From Planctomycetota bacterium (GTDB lineage Bacteria; Planctomycetota; Planctomycetia; Gemmatales; Gemmataceae), in contig VGZJ01000023.1 in NCBI GenBank assembly GCA_016872595.1, positions 1 through 36,447 on the forward strand: a stretch of DNA of 36,447 nucleotides, given 5' to 3'. A model generated the notes under the pieces. The model searched no databases, had not been told where the DNA came from, and was given only the letters and a program-made list of their open reading frames with translations. The translations under genes were made by a program, and so were the position numbers. This document shows positions 33,649-36,447 of the stretch, one piece after another; position 1 is the first letter of the stretch; each line of letters opens with the position of its first letter.

Positions 33649-35307
33649 ATGTGGGCTAGGAACCTGTTGTTCGTCGCGGTCGTGATCGGCGTGTTCGTCG
33701 CCATCCGCGCGAGCCTGTTTCCGCTGTCTACGGACGCCCGCAAGGTGAAGTTCGACCCCGGCCCGACCGCGGACGACGGCTTCAAGGCGACCGTGGGCAA
33801 GGTGAACGACTCCTTTCGCGCCGAGTGGAAGAACGTCGAGTGGGAAGCGCCCGACGGCGCGAAGATGAAGGGGGTCGAGCCGGCCCCGCGCGCGACCGAC
33901 CTCGCGGTCGCGCGGCGGTTGTCGCTGGCCCTGACCGGCACCGTGCCGTCGCTCGAAGAGATCCGCCAGTTCGAGGCCCAGCCCGACGGCGCGCGGCTCG
34001 ACGGTTGGGCCAACCACCTGCTGAACGACCGGCGCTTCGCGGACTACTTCGCCGAGCGCCTCGCGCGTGCCTACGTCGGCACCGAGGACGGGCCGCTCAT
34101 CGCGTACCGCAAGCGCCGATTCCTCGCGTGGCTCTCGGACGAACTGCACAAGAACACTCCGTACTCCGAGATCGTGTTCCAGATGATCGCCGCACAGGGC
34201 TTGAACACCGACAAGCCCGCGGTGAACTTCGTGGCCGCGGCCTACGACGACGCGAAGAGTGGCCCGGACCCGGAGAAACTGGCGATTCGTGTGAGCCGCG
34301 CGTTCCTCGGTGTGCGCCTCGATTGCGCGCAGTGCCACGACCACTTCCTCGAACCGGCGTGGAAGCAGACGCACTTTCAGGGGCTGGCCGCGTTCTTCGG
34401 CCAAACGAAACACACGGTCACGAACATCAACGACAAGGGCGAGGGCGAGTACCACTTCGAGGACCGCGTTCACGGCGGCACGCACAAGATCGACCCCGCG
34501 GTGCCGTTTCTACCCGAACTGCTGCCGCACGGGGGCACGCGCCGCGAGCAACTAGCAAGATGGGTTACGCACAAGAACAACACGTACTTCGCGCGCGCGA
34601 CAGTGAACCGCGTGTGGGCGATGATGACCGGCCGCCCGCTCTTGAAACGGATCGAGGCGCAATCGCGCGAGGAGGTGATCGACGCCAACGTCCCGCCGTC
34701 GCTGCGCATTCTGGCCGACGACTTCGCCGCGAACGGCCACGACCTCAAGCGCCTGATCCTGCTGATCGCGTCGTCGGAGGCGTACCGGCTCGACAGCGCC
34801 GCGCCGTTCGAGATCACCGACGCGCACGAGGCGACGTGGGCCGCGTTCCCGCTGACTCGGTTGCGCCCGGAGCAGGTCATCGGGAGCGTGATTCAGGCCG
34901 CGAACGTGAAGACTATCGACCAGAAGTCGCACGTGTTCGTGCGCCTCACCCGGTACTTCAACGAGCGCGACTTCGTGAAGCGCTACGGCGACTCGGACGA
35001 CGACGAGTTCGCGAAGGCGCACGGCACCATCCCGCAGCGCCTGTTGATGATGAACGGCGACCTCGTGGACGGCAAGGCCCGCGACGAGCTACTCAACGCC
35101 TCGACACAAATCGCGATGTTTGCGCCCGACGACGGCGCGGCGGTAGACACGGCCTACCTGACGGTACTGACGCGCCGGCCGACGCCGAAGGAGCGCGAGT
35201 ACTTCAGCGCGAAACTGGCCGGCACCAGCGGCGACGCCCGCCGCCGCGTGCTGGCCGACCTGTACTGGGTTCTGTTCAACAGCAGTGAGATGAGCTGGAA
35301 CAAGTGA
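33649..35307 (+). CDS. Membrane-anchored DUF1549/DUF1553 protein
   Basis: A 552-residue relative of the protein at 20587. It has a single N-terminal membrane segment (LLFVAVVIGVFVAIRASL) without an obvious cleavage site, an about 60-residue spacer, then DUF1549 (DLAVARRLSLALTGTVPSLEEI, then C226-AQ-C229-H230-DHFLEPAWKQ) and DUF1553 (RVWAMMTGRPLL, NVPPSLRILADDFAANGHDLKRLILLIASSEAY, LTRRPTPKE). The insertion between the two domains is shorter than in the first protein. No DUF1501 gene follows; instead a small membrane protein overlaps the stop (GTGA, 35304-35307). Confidence 0.88.
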   Translation: MWARNLLFVAVVIGVFVAIRASLFPLSTDARKVKFDPGPTADDGFKATVGKVNDSFRAEWKNVEWEAPDGAKMKGVEPAPRATDLAVARRLSLALTGTVPSLEEIRQFEAQPDGARLDGWANHLLNDRRFADYFAERLARAYVGTEDGPLIAYRKRRFLAWLSDELHKNTPYSEIVFQMIAAQGLNTDKPAVNFVAAAYDDAKSGPDPEKLAIRVSRAFLGVRLDCAQCHDHFLEPAWKQTHFQGLAAFFGQTKHTVTNINDKGEGEYHFEDRVHGGTHKIDPAVPFLPELLPHGGTRREQLARWVTHKNNTYFARATVNRVWAMMTGRPLLKRIEAQSREEVIDANVPPSLRILADDFAANGHDLKRLILLIASSEAYRLDSAAPFEITDAHEATWAAFPLTRLRPEQVIGSVIQAANVKTIDQKSHVFVRLTRYFNERDFVKRYGDSDDDEFAKAHGTIPQRLLMMNGDLVDGKARDELLNASTQIAMFAPDDGAAVDTAYLTVLTRRPTPKEREYFSAKLAGTSGDARRRVLADLYWVLFNSSEMSWNK

Positions 35308-35764
35308 ATCTGGCGGGTGGGTCGATGGGGCAATCGTTACGCATGCTCTTTCCCGTTGGGGCGGTTGTCGGTGCGCTGGTCGGTCTCGCGTTCGCGCCGT
35401 GGGCGCTGTGGGGTGCGGTCGGGGCCGTGGGCGCTGTGCTGTATGCCGGTGCGCTTGGGGTTGCCGGGGCGCGCCTCGTGCCGTGGCTGCGGCGCGGGTC
35501 GGCGGTGCGACACGCCGGCGTTTTGGTCGGCGGCGGGTTCGGCTCGGTCGGCGGCGCGCTTGCATGCGCCGTAGGCGCGGTTACCAAGTTCGTCCCGCCC
35601 AACGCGGGCGAGAGCGCCGAACTGTTCGCGGTCGGCGCGCTCGGAGTTCTTACCGGCGGTGCGCTCGGCTTTCTCGCCGGCGGCGTCATCGGCGGCGCGC
35701 TCACCTGCTTCTTCGAGTGGCTCGACACGCGTCACGTCGCCCGCTCCGGGCAAAGTCGCTTGTC
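35304..35764 (+). CDS. Small membrane protein, N-terminal part (probably frameshifted)
   Basis: Glycine/alanine-rich hydrophobic protein with about five membrane helices (FPVGAVVGALVGLAFAPWALW, AVGAVLYAGALGVAGA, VLVGGGFGSVGGALACAVGA, LFAVGALGVLTGGALGFLAGG, VIGGALTCFFEWL). Starts are possible at GTG 35304 (overlapping the previous stop), ATG 35325 or 35343. After RHVARSG the frame reads on to 36389 as low-complexity arginine/serine-rich sequence, while another frame carries good membrane sequence. A missing G in the GGG run at about 35748-35750 would join the two into a 265-residue protein. Function unknown. Confidence 0.6.
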
Positions 35765-36100
35765 GTCGATCGCGCCACGATCATCGGTATGGGCGTCGGT
35801 GTCGTGGTCGCGGGCGTACTCGTGTTCCTGTACGGTGGTCGCCGGCGCGCCGGCCGACCCGAACCCCCGGTATGGTTGCCGCCGGTCGCGGTTATGTGCT
35901 TCCTGCTCGGTATCTTCTGGACGATCCGCGCCGCGGCGAAACGCAACCGCGCCACGGCGGTCGGCGGGGCCGCGGCACTCGCGCACCCACGCCACGACCC
36001 TCTCGCGGCAGCCACGGCCGTCGGGTTCGCCGGCGGCGCGGTCGGGTTCGCGGTCGGTGCGCTCCTCTACACCCTCGGCTGCCGAGCGCCACGGCACTGA
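35765..36100 (+). CDS. Small membrane protein, C-terminal part or separate gene
   Basis: In the second frame the sequence VVDRATIIGMGVGVVVAGVLVFLYGG begins a membrane helix, followed by WLPPVAVMCFLLGIFWTI and AVGFAGGAVGFAVGALLYTLG. Two readings are possible. It may be the continuation of the preceding frame after a one-base loss, or a separate gene starting at ATG 35789 (103 residues). I favour the first because the upstream frame has no plausible stop of its own and no ribosome-binding site precedes 35789. Confidence 0.5.
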   Translation, partial: VDRATIIGMGVGVVVAGVLVFLYGGRRRAGRPEPPVWLPPVAVMCFLLGIFWTIRAAAKRNRATAVGGAAALAHPRHDPLAAATAVGFAGGAVGFAVGALLYTLGCRAPRH

Positions 36101-36183
36101 ACATTTCTCGCGCGACTCCCCTCGAACCGCGCGCCGGGCCGCGTTAATCTGGAGGCGGATTCCCGCACTCGCGCGAACGGCCT

Positions 36184-36339
36184 ATGACCACCGAAGACGA
36201 CTTCCACGGCGCGCTGGACGCGAACCCGGACGACTGGCAAACCCGTCTAGTCTTTGCGGACTGGTTGGACGAGCGGGGCGACGCCCGCGCCGCCGGGTAC
36301 CGGGCCCTTGGCGCGCTCCGGCTGCGCCCCAACGAGTAG
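36184..36339 (+). CDS. Short TIGR02996 (repeat-companion domain) protein
   Basis: A 51-residue protein reading TTEDDFHGALDANPDDWQ followed by RLVFADWLDERGD. This matches the TIGR02996 repeat-companion domain, an N-terminal module (xxFLxAIxxNPxDxxxRLVYADWLEERGD) seen mainly in Gemmataceae and myxobacteria. Normally it is followed by repeats or other domains; here a TAG stops it directly after ALRLRPNE. It may be a stand-alone domain or a truncated gene. It was too short for routine gene calling. Confidence 0.75.
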   Translation: MTTEDDFHGALDANPDDWQTRLVFADWLDERGDARAAGYRALGALRLRPNE

Positions 36340-36402
36340 ATGTTCTTCACGATAAGGTCGGCGCCCGTGCGGCCCCGCCGCGTGGCTGATCGGCGGGTGG
36401 GT

Positions 36403-36447
36403 TCAGGCGTCGATCATCCGGTTCACCAGTCCGGCGATGGCCCGGAC
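36403..36447 (-). CDS. Possible C-terminal end of a gene running off the window
   Basis: The minus strand reads VRAIAGLVNRMIDA and then TGA at 36403-36405. The composition looks like a protein end, but 14 residues cannot identify a family. It would be convergent with the TIGR02996 gene. Low certainty. Confidence 0.3.
   Translation of the reverse strand, partial: VRAIAGLVNRMIDA

Noticed and set aside
35765-36389. Continuation of the 35304 frame to 36389
   Set aside because: After 35760 the translation is serine/arginine-rich with no hydrophobic helices, while another frame carries membrane sequence and 36184-36339 carries a TIGR02996 gene. It is better explained by a frameshift.

Overview
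The window is about 36 kb of GC-rich bacterial chromosome, most likely from a planctomycete of the Gemmataceae. The lineage call rests on family content: two DUF1549/DUF1553 proteins and one DUF1501 protein, a c-type cytochrome fused to WD40 repeats, several DUF1080 proteins, and a short repeat-companion (TIGR02996) protein. Housekeeping genes are scattered singly among these instead of sitting in large operons. No phage, insertion sequence or CRISPR array is visible. The species is inferred from gene content only.

Layout. 1-551 is gene-free and repeat-rich. 552-9000 holds a CPBP membrane protease and trpC (divergent), dapF coupled to a GT87-type membrane glycosyltransferase, a small SWIM zinc-finger protein, a trypsin-like protease overlapping a degenerate receiver-domain gene, and a FGGY sugar kinase. 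8941-16332 holds alaS, a small winged-helix protein, larC, a fused cyclase-like/DUF362 protein, tRNA-Leu(GAG) and an alpha/beta hydrolase. 16401-20480 is the odd region: a cytochrome-WD40 protein, then a two-component system with a frameshifted sigma-54 response regulator and a histidine kinase cut off in its ATPase domain. The kinase abuts, head to head, a trehalose-6-phosphate synthase gene that has lost its front half. 20587-26188 is a collinear secreted-protein cluster (DUF1549/1553, DUF1501, WD40, double DUF1080). 26113-33493 carries a second GT87-type protein, der, an SDR oxidoreductase, two small proteins, an SGNH hydrolase with a DUF1080 protein, and a multi-pass membrane protein. 33649-36447 holds a second DUF1549/1553 protein, a frameshifted small membrane protein, a TIGR02996 protein and a possible gene end at the edge.

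How parts work together. The DUF1549/DUF1501/WD40/DUF1080 block and the DUF1080-SGNH pair look like extracytoplasmic modules, probably for polysaccharide or sugar handling. The kinase-regulator pair would have been a phosphorelay driving sigma-54 promoters, but both members are broken as sequenced. Intergenic regions often carry long hairpins whose sequence differs from gap to gap; most lie just after stop codons and probably terminate transcription.

I see no convincing new multi-gene system. The points most worth a second look are the kinase/otsA junction at about 19763, the two single-base frameshifts, the cyclase-DUF362 fusion, and the protease-receiver overlap.
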